Source of the DNA: RDXT01 sp033762375
GTDB lineage: Bacteria; Bacteroidota; Bacteroidia; J057
Direction: 5' to 3'
NCBI GenBank assembly: GCA_033762375.1
Contig: JANRLQ010000023.1
Coordinates: forward strand, 1-64,000
Length of the DNA: 64,000 nucleotides
In this document: piece by piece, positions 9,067 to 17,035 of the stretch
Position numbering within the stretch: the first letter of the stretch is position 1
Layout of the letters: every line of letters begins with the position of its first letter
Made by a program: the position numbers and the translations under genes
Notes under the pieces: generated by a model
What the model saw: only the letters and a program-made list of their open reading frames with translations
The model's database searches: none
Told to the model about the DNA's origin: nothing

Positions 9067-9645
9067 TCAGGGGTGTGAAAGGTGTGGGGTTGTGTGTTCG
9101 GTTTCATGGGCACCCGCAGGATAACCTGCCAGTACCTCCATTACGTGCCAGATAAGCCCCTGGCGCTCATAGGTATAGGTATGGCGGTACCCGCTTTTTT
9201 CATAGGCCCTGATGGCCCGGATATTGAGGTTGATGACCTCTATCCGGCATCGCCGCAGGTGCAGGTGCTCAAACAGGTAACGGGTGAGGGTGCGGATCGC
9301 ATCTGTGCCGTATCCTTTGTTTTGGTGTGTGTTCCAGGCAATGATAATGTCAAGCTCGGCAGACAAATCTTCAGGATGAATAGCATTATAGTTGATCTGC
9401 CCGATTTTTTCGCTGCCCAGCATGATCACAAAACACTGGCCCTTGAGAGGGTACCGCTCATCAAAATAATAATCTGCCCAATCCATCTTAAACGCTTCAT
9501 AAGAAGGGACCTCATCATGATATACCGAGCCATACCACCACGGAGTCGCATCTGAGCGTGTCGCCCACCGGTAGAACAGATATCGCTCTCGTTTGTGCAT
9601 CGGACGGAGGGCGATACGATCTCCGTACAATGGGAATGAGGTCAT
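9067..9645 (-). CDS. GNAT acetyltransferase, RimJ/RimL type
   Basis: Predicted acetyl-CoA-dependent N-acetyltransferase, 192 residues. The opening RIALRPMHKRERYLFYRWA is the usual first strand and helix of RimJ/RimL-type enzymes. The acetyl-CoA pyrophosphate loop (motif A) reads AWNTHQNKGYGTDAIRTL near residue 105, followed by RRCRIEVINLNIRAIRAYEKSGYRHT (motif B). The C-terminal tail of about 25 residues (YPAGAHETEHTTPHLSHP) has no matching domain. The acceptor could be a ribosomal protein, an antibiotic or a small amine; the sequence does not say. Confidence 0.82.
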   Translation of the reverse strand: MTSFPLYGDRIALRPMHKRERYLFYRWATRSDATPWWYGSVYHDEVPSYEAFKMDWADYYFDERYPLKGQCFVIMLGSEKIGQINYNAIHPEDLSAELDIIIAWNTHQNKGYGTDAIRTLTRYLFEHLHLRRCRIEVINLNIRAIRAYEKSGYRHTYTYERQGLIWHVMEVLAGYPAGAHETEHTTPHLSHP

Positions 9646-9784
9646 ATTTCATCTTCGGCTGCGGACATAGGGCGATGATCATATTATTTGAAAAATTTCA
9701 TATATGAAATCTTCAATGTTTTGAATACCAGAAAGTTAGGGTGTTTTTTTTAGAATCACGAATAATTATGGATACAGATAAAAA

Positions 9785-9792
9785 TACTTTTG
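9785..9792 (+). promoter_or_regulatory. -7 element TACTTTTG upstream of the symporter
   Basis: Perfect TAnnTTTG match. A start near 9799 would give a leader of about 110 nt containing the hairpin at 9815-9849. Confidence 0.45.
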
Positions 9793-9814
9793 TGTGACGG
9801 GCCGCTCCAAATAA

Positions 9815-9849
9815 AACCCCGGTGATTCATGTCCCGGGTTCTGTTTTTT
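9815..9849 (+). terminator. Terminator-like hairpin in the symporter leader
   Basis: AACCCCGG / CCCGGGTT form an 8-position stem with one mismatch, closely followed by six T residues at 9844-9849. It sits 62 bp before the symporter ATG with no plus-strand gene upstream. It may be an attenuator. Confidence 0.4.
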
Positions 9850-9910
9850 ACGGAAAATGCAAGTATCTTGCCTGAGTAAACTTTCTTAGCCCTTCAACCT
9901 GCGCGCCTGT

Positions 9911-11365
9911 ATGGCCTCATCTTCTTTCAAACAAGTCACCACACACCTGGGATTTCTCCTGGTGGCGTCTGCTGTGCTGGCACTGGGTGCTGTGCTGAAC
10001 CTTATGCCTGTACGCTGGCTCGCAGTAGCAGCTTTTGGGCTATATGCTTATCAGAAGCGTTCACTCACCATTTGGATTCTTGTCAGCATGGTGATTGGGG
10101 CTGAGATAGGAGCGGACTTTCCGCAGGTAGGCCACCACCTGAATATTGTCAGCCGGGTATTTATCAAGCTGATCAAGTCCATTATCGGGCCGCTGCTGTT
10201 TGGTACCCTGGTGGTGGGCATTGCCGGGCACTCTAATCTTGGGCAGGTGGGGCGTATGGGATGGAAATCGCTGCTCTATTTTGAGGTAGTGACGACCATT
10301 GCCTTGTTTATCGGTCTGGGCGCCATCAACTTTAGCAAGGCAGGTAAGGGGATCGAGGGGGAGACCGTGATTCCTCCCAAAGACTATACAGCCGCTGACC
10401 TGACCGTGCGGATAGATGAGGGCAAAAATACCTACGAGCTGCTGAAAGATGGTAAAACACTCGCTCCGGTACCTCCCAAGGTCAAGCAGACCTGGGAAGA
10501 AGTAGTGCTGCATATCTTTCCGGAAAATATTGCCAAGTCTGTTGCGGAAGGTCAGGTACTTCAGATTGTCATTTTCAGCATCTTGTTTGCGATAGGCCTC
10601 TCCATGGTACATGAGCCGCACAAGGGCAGTATGCTTCGTTTTGCCAATGCACTCTCTGAGGTGATGTTTAAGTTTACGGGGGTGATCATGTATTGTGCAC
10701 CTTTTGCGGTAGGTGCCGCGATTGCATACACGATCAGCGAAAAGGGATTTCAGGTCCTGTATAACCTCGGGGCGCTTCTGCTGACGTTGTATGGAGCCCT
10801 GATAGCGCTGATCCTGCTGGTGTTCCTGCCGGTAGCCCTGATCGCCCGGGTGCCGATCCTGCGGTTTATCAGGGCCATCAGTGAGCCGGTATCCCTGGCG
10901 TTTGCGACGACCAGCTCAGAGGCGGCCCTTCCCAAGGCCATGAAAGCGATGGAAGAGCTGGGGGTACCCCGCAAGATTGTTTCTTTTGTGATGCCTACGG
11001 GGTATAGTTTTAACCTGGACGGCACCACGTTGTATCTGGCACTGGCGACCATCTTTGTGGCCCAGGCGGCCCAGATAGACCTTTCGTTTTCGCAGCAGCT
11101 CCTGATTGTGTTCAGCCTGATGCTCACCAGCAAAGGTGTGGCCGGGGTGCCACGTGCCTCACTGGTGATCCTCTTTGGGACAGCGACTTCTTTTGGGCTG
11201 CCAGAGTGGCCTATTTTCCTGATCATCGGGATAGACGAACTGATGGACATGGCCCGCACGGCAGTCAATGTCATCGGCAATTGCCTGGCTACCTGCGTAG
11301 TAGCCCGGTGGGAAGGTGAGTTTAATCCGGATCAGCCCGCACCAGCCGATACGACAGCTGGCTAA
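9911..11365 (+). CDS. Dicarboxylate/amino acid:cation symporter (DAACS, SLC1-type)
   Basis: Inner-membrane secondary transporter of the GltP/DctA family, importing glutamate, aspartate or C4-dicarboxylates with H+ or Na+. The 484-residue protein has hydrophobic helices throughout and the family landmarks in order: the serine-rich hairpin TTSSEAALPKAM, PTGYSFNLDGTTLYLA (the NMDGT motif of helix 7, here NLDGT), LTSKGVAGVPRAS in hairpin 2, and GIDELMDMARTAVNVIGN (helix 8, substrate-binding D and N). An insert at about residues 145-200, with KAGKGIEGETVIPPKDY and a lysine-rich segment, is the variable loop between helices 3 and 4. The next gene starts 8 bp after its stop, so the two are probably co-transcribed. 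Confidence 0.92.
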   Translation: MASSSFKQVTTHLGFLLVASAVLALGAVLNLMPVRWLAVAAFGLYAYQKRSLTIWILVSMVIGAEIGADFPQVGHHLNIVSRVFIKLIKSIIGPLLFGTLVVGIAGHSNLGQVGRMGWKSLLYFEVVTTIALFIGLGAINFSKAGKGIEGETVIPPKDYTAADLTVRIDEGKNTYELLKDGKTLAPVPPKVKQTWEEVVLHIFPENIAKSVAEGQVLQIVIFSILFAIGLSMVHEPHKGSMLRFANALSEVMFKFTGVIMYCAPFAVGAAIAYTISEKGFQVLYNLGALLLTLYGALIALILLVFLPVALIARVPILRFIRAISEPVSLAFATTSSEAALPKAMKAMEELGVPRKIVSFVMPTGYSFNLDGTTLYLALATIFVAQAAQIDLSFSQQLLIVFSLMLTSKGVAGVPRASLVILFGTATSFGLPEWPIFLIIGIDELMDMARTAVNVIGNCLATCVVARWEGEFNPDQPAPADTTAG

Positions 11366-11373
11366 GATCAAGC

Positions 11374-12465
11374 ATGGAGGGATTGTTGTACACGGTATGG
11401 GCAGGATTGGGGGTGCGCCTGATGGTGAGCCTGTACAACCTGATTTCGCGGCCACAGGTGCCGCCGGGCATTCCTGAGGTGCAGGGCCGGCTTTCGATCC
11501 TGATTCCTGCCCGCAATGAAGCCCGTAGCCTGCCCACCCTGCTGGCCCTGCTGCCCCATATCCGGTACCCGGACTACGAGGTGATCATCTACGATGACCA
11601 GTCTACCGATGAGACACCTGTGCTGCTGGCCGCAGCAGCGGCTGCTTGGCCCAGGCTCCGGATCATCACGGGCACAGGCCTCCCGGAGGGTTGGCTCGGC
11701 AAAAATCACGCCTGCCACCAACTGGCGCAGGCTGCCACAGGTGCATATCTGCTATTTTTGGATGCAGATATCTGTCAGCTGGACCCGGACTACCCGGCGG
11801 CTCTGGTCGCAGAGATGCAGCGCCGGGAGGTAACCCTGCTCTCCGTTTTTCCGGACCAGCGCATGGAGACCTGGGGTGAAAAAGCCACGATTCCTGTCAT
11901 GTTTTTTCTCCTGCTCCCCCTGCTCCCGCTCTGGTGGATATACCGGCTCCCCTTTCCGTCTATGGCCGCTGCCAATGGGCAGTGTATGCTCTTTGAGGGC
12001 TCGGCCTACCGGGCCTACCGCTGGCACGAGCGTGTGCGGACGGTGATCGTCGAGGATATTGCGATCATGCAGCAGGTCAAGACCCTCGGGCTGCGGGGGA
12101 TGACCTACACGGGTGGCGGGCGCATCACCTGTCATATGTACCGGAGTTATCAGGAAGGGATAGCCGGATTCAGCAAAAATATTCTCGCCGGATTTGGCAA
12201 CAGTATTCCGGGCCTGGTGGTCTTTCTGCTGCTGGTCTGGGGATGCTGGCTGCTGCTGGCACCGTATTTGACTGGTTATCAGCTACTGATATCCATCGGG
12301 ATGATCGCTGGCATCCGCATCACCAGCAGCCTCACGGCCCGGATGCCGGTATGGGAGAGTCTCTGGATGCATCCGGTCCACATGGTTTCGCTGGTTTGGA
12401 TCGGGATAAGTGCTGTGAACAAACGTCTTTCAGGCCGTAATGTATGGAAAGGACGAAACGTATAA
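11374..12465 (+). CDS. Family 2 glycosyltransferase, likely carotenoid glycosyltransferase
   Basis: GT-A fold glycosyltransferase of 363 residues. A short N-terminal hydrophobic stretch is followed by LSILIPARNEARSLPTLLALL, EVIIYDDQSTDETP (nucleotide-sugar site) and FLDADICQLDPD, the DxD motif that binds the metal and sugar donor. A loop with VIVEDIAIMQQVK probably supplies the catalytic acidic residue. The last 130 residues contain at least three membrane segments. Its end overlaps by 22 bp the start of a CruF-type carotenoid hydratase. In cyanobacteria CruF works with the glycosyltransferase CruG, which glycosylates the hydroxyl that CruF makes. By this arrangement it probably glycosylates a carotenoid; this is inference, and no acceptor can be read from the sequence. 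Confidence 0.8.
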   Translation: MEGLLYTVWAGLGVRLMVSLYNLISRPQVPPGIPEVQGRLSILIPARNEARSLPTLLALLPHIRYPDYEVIIYDDQSTDETPVLLAAAAAAWPRLRIITGTGLPEGWLGKNHACHQLAQAATGAYLLFLDADICQLDPDYPAALVAEMQRREVTLLSVFPDQRMETWGEKATIPVMFFLLLPLLPLWWIYRLPFPSMAAANGQCMLFEGSAYRAYRWHERVRTVIVEDIAIMQQVKTLGLRGMTYTGGGRITCHMYRSYQEGIAGFSKNILAGFGNSIPGLVVFLLLVWGCWLLLAPYLTGYQLLISIGMIAGIRITSSLTARMPVWESLWMHPVHMVSLVWIGISAVNKRLSGRNVWKGRNV

Positions 12466-13082
12466 CAACGGCTGCCATTGTTTTTCTGGCAGTATTTCAT
12501 CAGGTGGGCCTCATCGGGCTAAACCTGGAAGCTTCCCGGGGCTTGTTTCAGCAGTTGATCCCCCTGAACCTGGTCGTGTCGCTGGGGTTGCTGGCGTGGT
12601 TTCACCGCCCCTGGTCGTTGCAGTTTGGGGTGTTTATTTTTTCGATATTCTGGGCCGGATATCTGGTGGAGTTGGCTGGTGTCACTACCGGGATGATATT
12701 CGGGAGTTACAGCTATGGGCAGGCGCTTGGGTTCAAAATAGCACAGGTACCCCCGCTCATCGGGCTCAACTGGGTGATGCTGCTGTACATTACGGGTATT
12801 ATGGCACGTGCCGCGACGGATAATATCTGGCTTCAGGCCAGTGTAGGTGCAGCCCTTATGGTGTTGCTGGATATACTGATAGAACCTATGGCCATCCGGT
12901 TTGACATGTGGTACTGGGCCGGGGGCGTCATTCCCCTCCAGAATTATTTTGCCTGGTATGTCATCAGCTGGTTTATGCATTATGCCTTTCATATGCAGCG
13001 CCTGCCAGCCCATAACCAACTGGCCGTACCTCTTTACCTCATTCAGTTGATTTTTTTTGCAAGTTTTCTGGTGATCGGGTAG
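12444..13082 (+). CDS. CruF-type carotenoid 1,2-hydratase (membrane protein)
   Basis: Predicted integral membrane enzyme that adds water to the psi end of a carotenoid, giving 1-hydroxy carotenoids on the route to myxol- or saproxanthin-like pigments (Caroten_synth family, PF04240). The 212 residues form about seven membrane segments. Family-like features include FGSYSYGQALGFKIAQVPPLIGLNWVML, LDILIEPMAIRFDMWYW and IPLQNYFAWYVISW. The start overlaps the upstream glycosyltransferase gene, so the pair is translationally linked. The lycopene cyclase, retinal-forming dioxygenase and rhodopsin lie a few kilobases away on the other strand. Confidence 0.82.
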   Translation: MERTKRITTAAIVFLAVFHQVGLIGLNLEASRGLFQQLIPLNLVVSLGLLAWFHRPWSLQFGVFIFSIFWAGYLVELAGVTTGMIFGSYSYGQALGFKIAQVPPLIGLNWVMLLYITGIMARAATDNIWLQASVGAALMVLLDILIEPMAIRFDMWYWAGGVIPLQNYFAWYVISWFMHYAFHMQRLPAHNQLAVPLYLIQLIFFASFLVIG

Positions 13083-13092
13083 GGGGGATACA

Positions 13093-13120
13093 GTACAGGC
13101 TGCCCTAAGGCAGCCTGTAC
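13093..13120. terminator. Perfect 12-bp hairpin between convergent genes
   Basis: GTACAGGCTGCC / GGCAGCCTGTAC with loop CTAA, centred between the convergent cruF-like and NYN genes. No T-run on either side, so a bidirectional terminator or RNA 3'-end stabiliser is likely. Confidence 0.65.
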
Positions 13121-13149
13121 AAGATCAGTTCGTGGTATTAAGTAAGCGC

Positions 13150-14109
13150 TCAGATCTCTTCTTCGACTTTCCGGACATTCAGGGCGATATCCTGGCCCTT
13201 GTCATTCCGTCCGATGGTGAAGAGGACCGGGTCGCCTTCCTGCAACTCGTTGAAGTCGCCTTCGGTCAAATTGGTATAGTGGAAGTAGAGGTTATTGGGC
13301 GGCATGTTGATAAATCCGTACCCATTTTTCAGGCTATGAATGGTGCTCTGAAAAGACTGCTCAGGGTCATACTCTACATAGGGGCGGCGCTGCTGGACCT
13401 GCGGCTGTACGACAGGAGGCTGCTGCTGAGACGGTACAAACCGGCGCTCTTTGTTAATGAAAAGATTGCTTACAAGTGCATCGTTTTTCTTGATCTTGTT
13501 GTCAATCATTTCATGCATGGAGACCGGATAGGTCGCTTCGCGAAGCAGCTCCATGGACGTCACGGTTTTGCGCTGGCGGCTGGTGCGCTCATCGGTATAT
13601 TCAAAGTCCCATCCCAGCACCATCACGCGTATGCCGAGGGTGTTGAGCTTCCGTACGAGCGGGACATAGTCCCCATCGCAGGCAATCAGGGCTACAACTT
13701 GAAATTGTTTGTGGATAGCCAGCTCGTAGGCTTCGAGTGCCATCCATACGTCAATGCCTTTTTCTTCAATACGATTGTCCCGGACTCGTAGCGGCAGATA
13801 GTGGGTGACCACGCCCTCATTCATGAGGATGTCATCGAAGATACGCTCTGCCAGCAGGCGGTTTTGCTCGTTGGCGTCGAAGGAGTTCAACCTGCCCCGG
13901 AAGTAGTGGGCGTCCACTATGTGGCAATACTGAGGATCCTGATCTTCGTTTTCAGCCACATGCTGCCGGATGAACTCGTGCAGACCCGCGATGCTCAGGC
14001 GGGCTTTGCGTTCGTGCTCATAGTAGTAATAGTTGCTGACGTGGGAAAAATAGTTACCGTCATAGAAGACAGCTATTTTAGTTAAGGCGGGAACTGAAAA
14101 ATTGGCCAT
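13150..14109 (-). CDS. NYN-domain ribonuclease fused to a cold-shock-like domain
   Basis: Predicted RNA-processing enzyme of 319 residues. Residues 10-190 are a NYN domain (LabA/DUF88 type, PIN-like fold). Acidic active-site candidates are visible in IAVFYDGNYF, EEKGIDVWMALEAYELA and LIACDGDYVPLVRKL. A linker rich in Q and P (SQQQPPVVQPQVQQRR) leads to a C-terminal domain of about 70 residues (SFQSTIHSLKNGYGFI...NLYFHYTNL...GDPVLFTIGRNDKGQDIALNV), matching the cold-shock/S1-like OB-fold pattern. The combination suggests cleavage of RNA held by the OB domain. The target is unknown. The gene converges on cruF. Confidence 0.85.
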   Translation of the reverse strand: MANFSVPALTKIAVFYDGNYFSHVSNYYYYEHERKARLSIAGLHEFIRQHVAENEDQDPQYCHIVDAHYFRGRLNSFDANEQNRLLAERIFDDILMNEGVVTHYLPLRVRDNRIEEKGIDVWMALEAYELAIHKQFQVVALIACDGDYVPLVRKLNTLGIRVMVLGWDFEYTDERTSRQRKTVTSMELLREATYPVSMHEMIDNKIKKNDALVSNLFINKERRFVPSQQQPPVVQPQVQQRRPYVEYDPEQSFQSTIHSLKNGYGFINMPPNNLYFHYTNLTEGDFNELQEGDPVLFTIGRNDKGQDIALNVRKVEEEI

Positions 14110-14407
14110 ATACTAGCAATAAATAATATTCAGACTGGAAAAAGACTTGACATAAATGTGTAAGGGCAGTTTTTATAGACTCCTGTTGGCTTGTCGGGTC
14201 AGGCTATGAATTTCATGGTGATCTGTGGCTGTATGAACTAATGTGCTTTATGGCATGGAACCCATAAGTATGAATAGCGCTTTCAGGTGTAAGGATAAAA
14301 TCTATCGGCCATGAAACCTACTATGAAACAATGTTTGGATGATGGTCAGTTCTGGGGATCAAATGTACGATTTTTCAGATAAAATAGAAACGTTTTTCAA
14401 ATTAATT
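14110..14407. other. Intergenic region upstream of the NYN gene
   Basis: About 300 bp, AT-rich, between the NYN start and the end of the GHL10 gene (both minus strand). A perfect minus-strand -7 element (TACATTTG) lies at 14360-14367. If used, the NYN mRNA would have a leader of about 240 nt. No other gene or clear hairpin seen. Confidence 0.4.
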
Positions 14408-15937
14408 TTAGGGCCTGGCATTTCGGTGGACCCGGCGCTGGAGGCGTCCTTCTGAGGGCAGGCTTTCGTTGTGATTGGCATCTACCGCTGTGACCACGTA
14501 GTGGTATCGTTTCAGAAACTGGGTATGGGCATCAGTCCACTCGGAGCGGCCTCCGCGTACGACAGCCACAATCTGCTCGGGCCGGGTCTCCGGCGCGTAT
14601 TTGCCTGCCTGCCGGTACACGACATAATAAGCTGCATCAGGCTCCGGCTGCCAGAAAAGGCTGAGCCCCGCGCGGGATGAGCGGCCCTCCAGGCCCAGTG
14701 GGGGCTGGGGAGGGATTCGCTCCAGCCAGGGAGCCGATGGCAGCAGCGCCGGATACCGGTAATAATGGTTCTGCAAAGAGTCTGCCCAGCCCAGGGGATT
14801 TTTCAGAAACCAGTTGGCACTGAAAAAAGCACTTCCATGAATCTCTTCCTGCTCACGGATCAGCCGGATCTGCGACGGAATCTCTCCCGGATCCTTCCAG
14901 TTGGGGTCGCTGTTGTTGTCCACTTTGTACGGTGAGTGCCCGATAAACAACTGCCGCCCGTAGCTGTTGCGGCTCCACCACGCTGCCAGCCGCGCAAAAT
15001 CAGCCGGGCCATATCCGATGCTGAAGTAGATCTGCGGCGCGACATAGTCTATCCAGCCCTGTTCCAGCCAGTAGCGTACGTCTGCATGCAGGTCGTCATA
15101 GCTGGTCAGCCCTCCGCGGGTGTCGGAGCCCCGGGGATCCCGGTCCCGGTTGCGCCATACCCCAAAGGGGCTTATCCCAAACCTGACCGAAGACCGCACA
15201 GCCAGGAGACTGTCGCGTATCTGCCGCACAAACTGGTTCACATTGTCCCGTCGCCAGGCATCCCGGTCCTCCCAGTCCTGACCATATTGTGCATAACTCT
15301 GGTCATCCGGAAAAGGCTTATTGTCAACCTTGTACGGGTAAAAATAATCGTCAAAGTGTACCGCATCCACGGGATACCGGCGCACCACATCCATGATCAC
15401 CTGTGCGATATAGGTGCGCGCCTCCGGAATCCCCGGATCGGCATACTGGTGATTGCCGTACTGGACGAGCCACTCCGGATGGGTCTTGCTGAGGTGATTA
15501 GGTGCGTAGGTCTTTGAAGCACTGACATTCATGGCTGCCCGGAAGGGGTTGAACCACGCATGAACCTCCATCCCGCGGAGGTGACACTCGTCGAGCAAAA
15601 ATTGCAACGGATCATACCAGGGATCCGGTGCCCGGCCCTGCTGCCCGCTCAGCCACTCGGACCAGGGCTCATACGCTGAGGCATAAAACGCATCTCCCGC
15701 CGGACGTACCTGGAAGATCACAGCATTGATGCCATGTGCAGACAGAGTATCCAGCAGGTCCAGCAGCTCCAACTGCTGCTGCGCGACGGGCAAACCAGCT
15801 TTTGAGGGCCAGTCAATATTGGATACAGTCGCTATCCAAGCCCCCCTGAATTCTCGTTTGGGGATGATGTCCTGTGCCTGAAGTGGCACCAGACATATCA
15901 GCAGGATGCCTGTAACAAATGTCGTAAGTTGGTTCAT
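14408..15937 (-). CDS. GHL10-type glycoside hydrolase-like secreted protein
   Basis: Secreted member of the glycosyl-hydrolase-like 10 family (PF02638, YngK/UPF0748 relatives), 509 residues. Residues 1-22 form a signal peptide (FVTGILLICLVPLQAQ). The TIM-barrel catalytic region shows REFRGAWIATVSNIDWPSK, INAVIFQVRPAGDAFYAS, GMEVHAWFNPFRA and VDAVHFDDYFYPY. The final acidic pair is placed like a catalytic or substrate residue. From about 410 a fibronectin-III-like domain follows (PPQPPLGLEGRSSRAGLSLFWQ ... YVVTAVDANHNESLPS). The family probably acts on peptidoglycan or other glycans, but the substrate is not established here. Confidence 0.87.
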   Translation of the reverse strand: MNQLTTFVTGILLICLVPLQAQDIIPKREFRGAWIATVSNIDWPSKAGLPVAQQQLELLDLLDTLSAHGINAVIFQVRPAGDAFYASAYEPWSEWLSGQQGRAPDPWYDPLQFLLDECHLRGMEVHAWFNPFRAAMNVSASKTYAPNHLSKTHPEWLVQYGNHQYADPGIPEARTYIAQVIMDVVRRYPVDAVHFDDYFYPYKVDNKPFPDDQSYAQYGQDWEDRDAWRRDNVNQFVRQIRDSLLAVRSSVRFGISPFGVWRNRDRDPRGSDTRGGLTSYDDLHADVRYWLEQGWIDYVAPQIYFSIGYGPADFARLAAWWSRNSYGRQLFIGHSPYKVDNNSDPNWKDPGEIPSQIRLIREQEEIHGSAFFSANWFLKNPLGWADSLQNHYYRYPALLPSAPWLERIPPQPPLGLEGRSSRAGLSLFWQPEPDAAYYVVYRQAGKYAPETRPEQIVAVVRGGRSEWTDAHTQFLKRYHYVVTAVDANHNESLPSEGRLQRRVHRNARP

Positions 15938-15995
15938 CTATGCCAGATAAATGCCGGAGATCAAAACAACAACGGTTTTTTTCTCCCGTTCATTG

Positions 15996-16003
15996 CAAAT
16001 ATA
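15996..16003 (-). promoter_or_regulatory. -7 element TATATTTG for the GHL10 gene
   Basis: Perfect TAnnTTTG on the minus strand, 59 bp upstream of the ATG at 15937. No TTG at 20 nt. Confidence 0.5.
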
Positions 16004-16086
16004 GAGATATTCGGCATTTGACATAGTGAGCGTAGAATTATCTCCTAATTCGTGCAGCCGCCTGGGGGTACTGACAGGCCTGTCGG

Positions 16087-17022
16087 TCAGGTTTGCTCAT
16101 AAAGGCGGTGCATGACCACCAGATGAGGAAGCGTCAGGGCGGATACTGCAATAAAGAGCAGCAGAAACGGGGACAAGGCCGGCCAGTACTGACCTATCAC
16201 GAGCAGCATCCCGATCCCAACCACGCTGATCAGGGTCAGGGGCCAGGCGGCCCTGACAAACTGTCGCAGCCCAAAGTCCGGCTGCTGCATGCGCAGATGC
16301 TGTATCTCGGCCTGCATAGAAGCTGGAGCATGCCAGCCTCCAAAATACAATGCAAACCCCACCAGCAAGGGCACTGCCTCAAATATGCCCAGCAGCAAAA
16401 GGGTAAATAAGACTTCGATGGCTGCCTGCCGCAGGCTGAGCTGCGCACGCCATACACACAGTGCCAGCAGGCTTATATAGATCCCGCCCAGCCCGAGCAC
16501 GAGACCTGTCCGTATCCCGGTCACCTCAGGCAGCAATGGCAGCCAGTCGCTGACAATATGGGCCACGGATGCAGGATGGGCTGTCAGGAGAGCCAAAAGG
16601 ATCAGAGTACCCCAGCTCAGATAAAGGAATGCGATCATCGGGTCTTGCGCCGACCCCCGCAGGTGCTGGTACTGAGACTGCCCAAAGTGCCAGGCGGATA
16701 TACCCAGAAATATCAGCATGCTCCCGGCAGGTATCCATATCCAAAGCAGGGCATATAGCAGGATCGCCAGCAGGTACCCCCCAAAAAAATAATCCCAGCG
16801 CACGGGCCGATCCTGCTCCCGCCGTATGGCCTGATACACTACATGGTCCGTCGCGCCATGTGGCAGGCCTGTGAGAAGCATGGACACCCCAAAAATCCAT
16901 ATTTCTGCCGTAGTAAGTGAGGCAGGGTCCAGCCATGCCCACCCCAGACACCCCAACGTCAGGGTAAGTGATACGGCAGCGGCGGGGCTCTGGAGATAAG
17001 AACCAGCGGAAACATCAGCCAT
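16087..17022 (-). CDS. blh: Blh-type beta-carotene 15,15'-dioxygenase (retinal-forming)
   Basis: Membrane enzyme that cleaves beta-carotene into two retinals, the chromophore of the rhodopsin encoded just upstream. The ATG at 17022 is 13 bp past the crtY stop and gives 311 residues; an upstream in-frame ATG at 17055 would overlap crtY, and anything longer is crtY read in another frame. Histidines typical of the Blh/Brp family are present: GLPHGATDHVVY, ISAWHFGQSQYQH, FGGWHAPASMQAE and TLPHLVVMHRLYE, set among about eight hydrophobic helices. These histidines bind the catalytic iron in the family. Organisation rhodopsin - crtY - blh on one strand strongly supports the assignment. Confidence 0.9.
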   Translation of the reverse strand: MADVSAGSYLQSPAAAVSLTLTLGCLGWAWLDPASLTTAEIWIFGVSMLLTGLPHGATDHVVYQAIRREQDRPVRWDYFFGGYLLAILLYALLWIWIPAGSMLIFLGISAWHFGQSQYQHLRGSAQDPMIAFLYLSWGTLILLALLTAHPASVAHIVSDWLPLLPEVTGIRTGLVLGLGGIYISLLALCVWRAQLSLRQAAIEVLFTLLLLGIFEAVPLLVGFALYFGGWHAPASMQAEIQHLRMQQPDFGLRQFVRAAWPLTLISVVGIGMLLVIGQYWPALSPFLLLFIAVSALTLPHLVVMHRLYEQT

Positions 17023-17035
17023 GACAAACAATCGG

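Noticed and set aside
10061..10621. Long minus-strand open frame inside the symporter gene
   Set aside because: Antisense shadow of a well-conserved gene. GC-rich coding sequence often gives such frames; the same holds for 30564-31568, 44717-45550, 60117-61016 and 60817-62040.
14310..14381. Small plus-strand frame of 23 codons upstream of the NYN gene
   Set aside because: Too short and with no supporting promoter or conservation that can be judged here.
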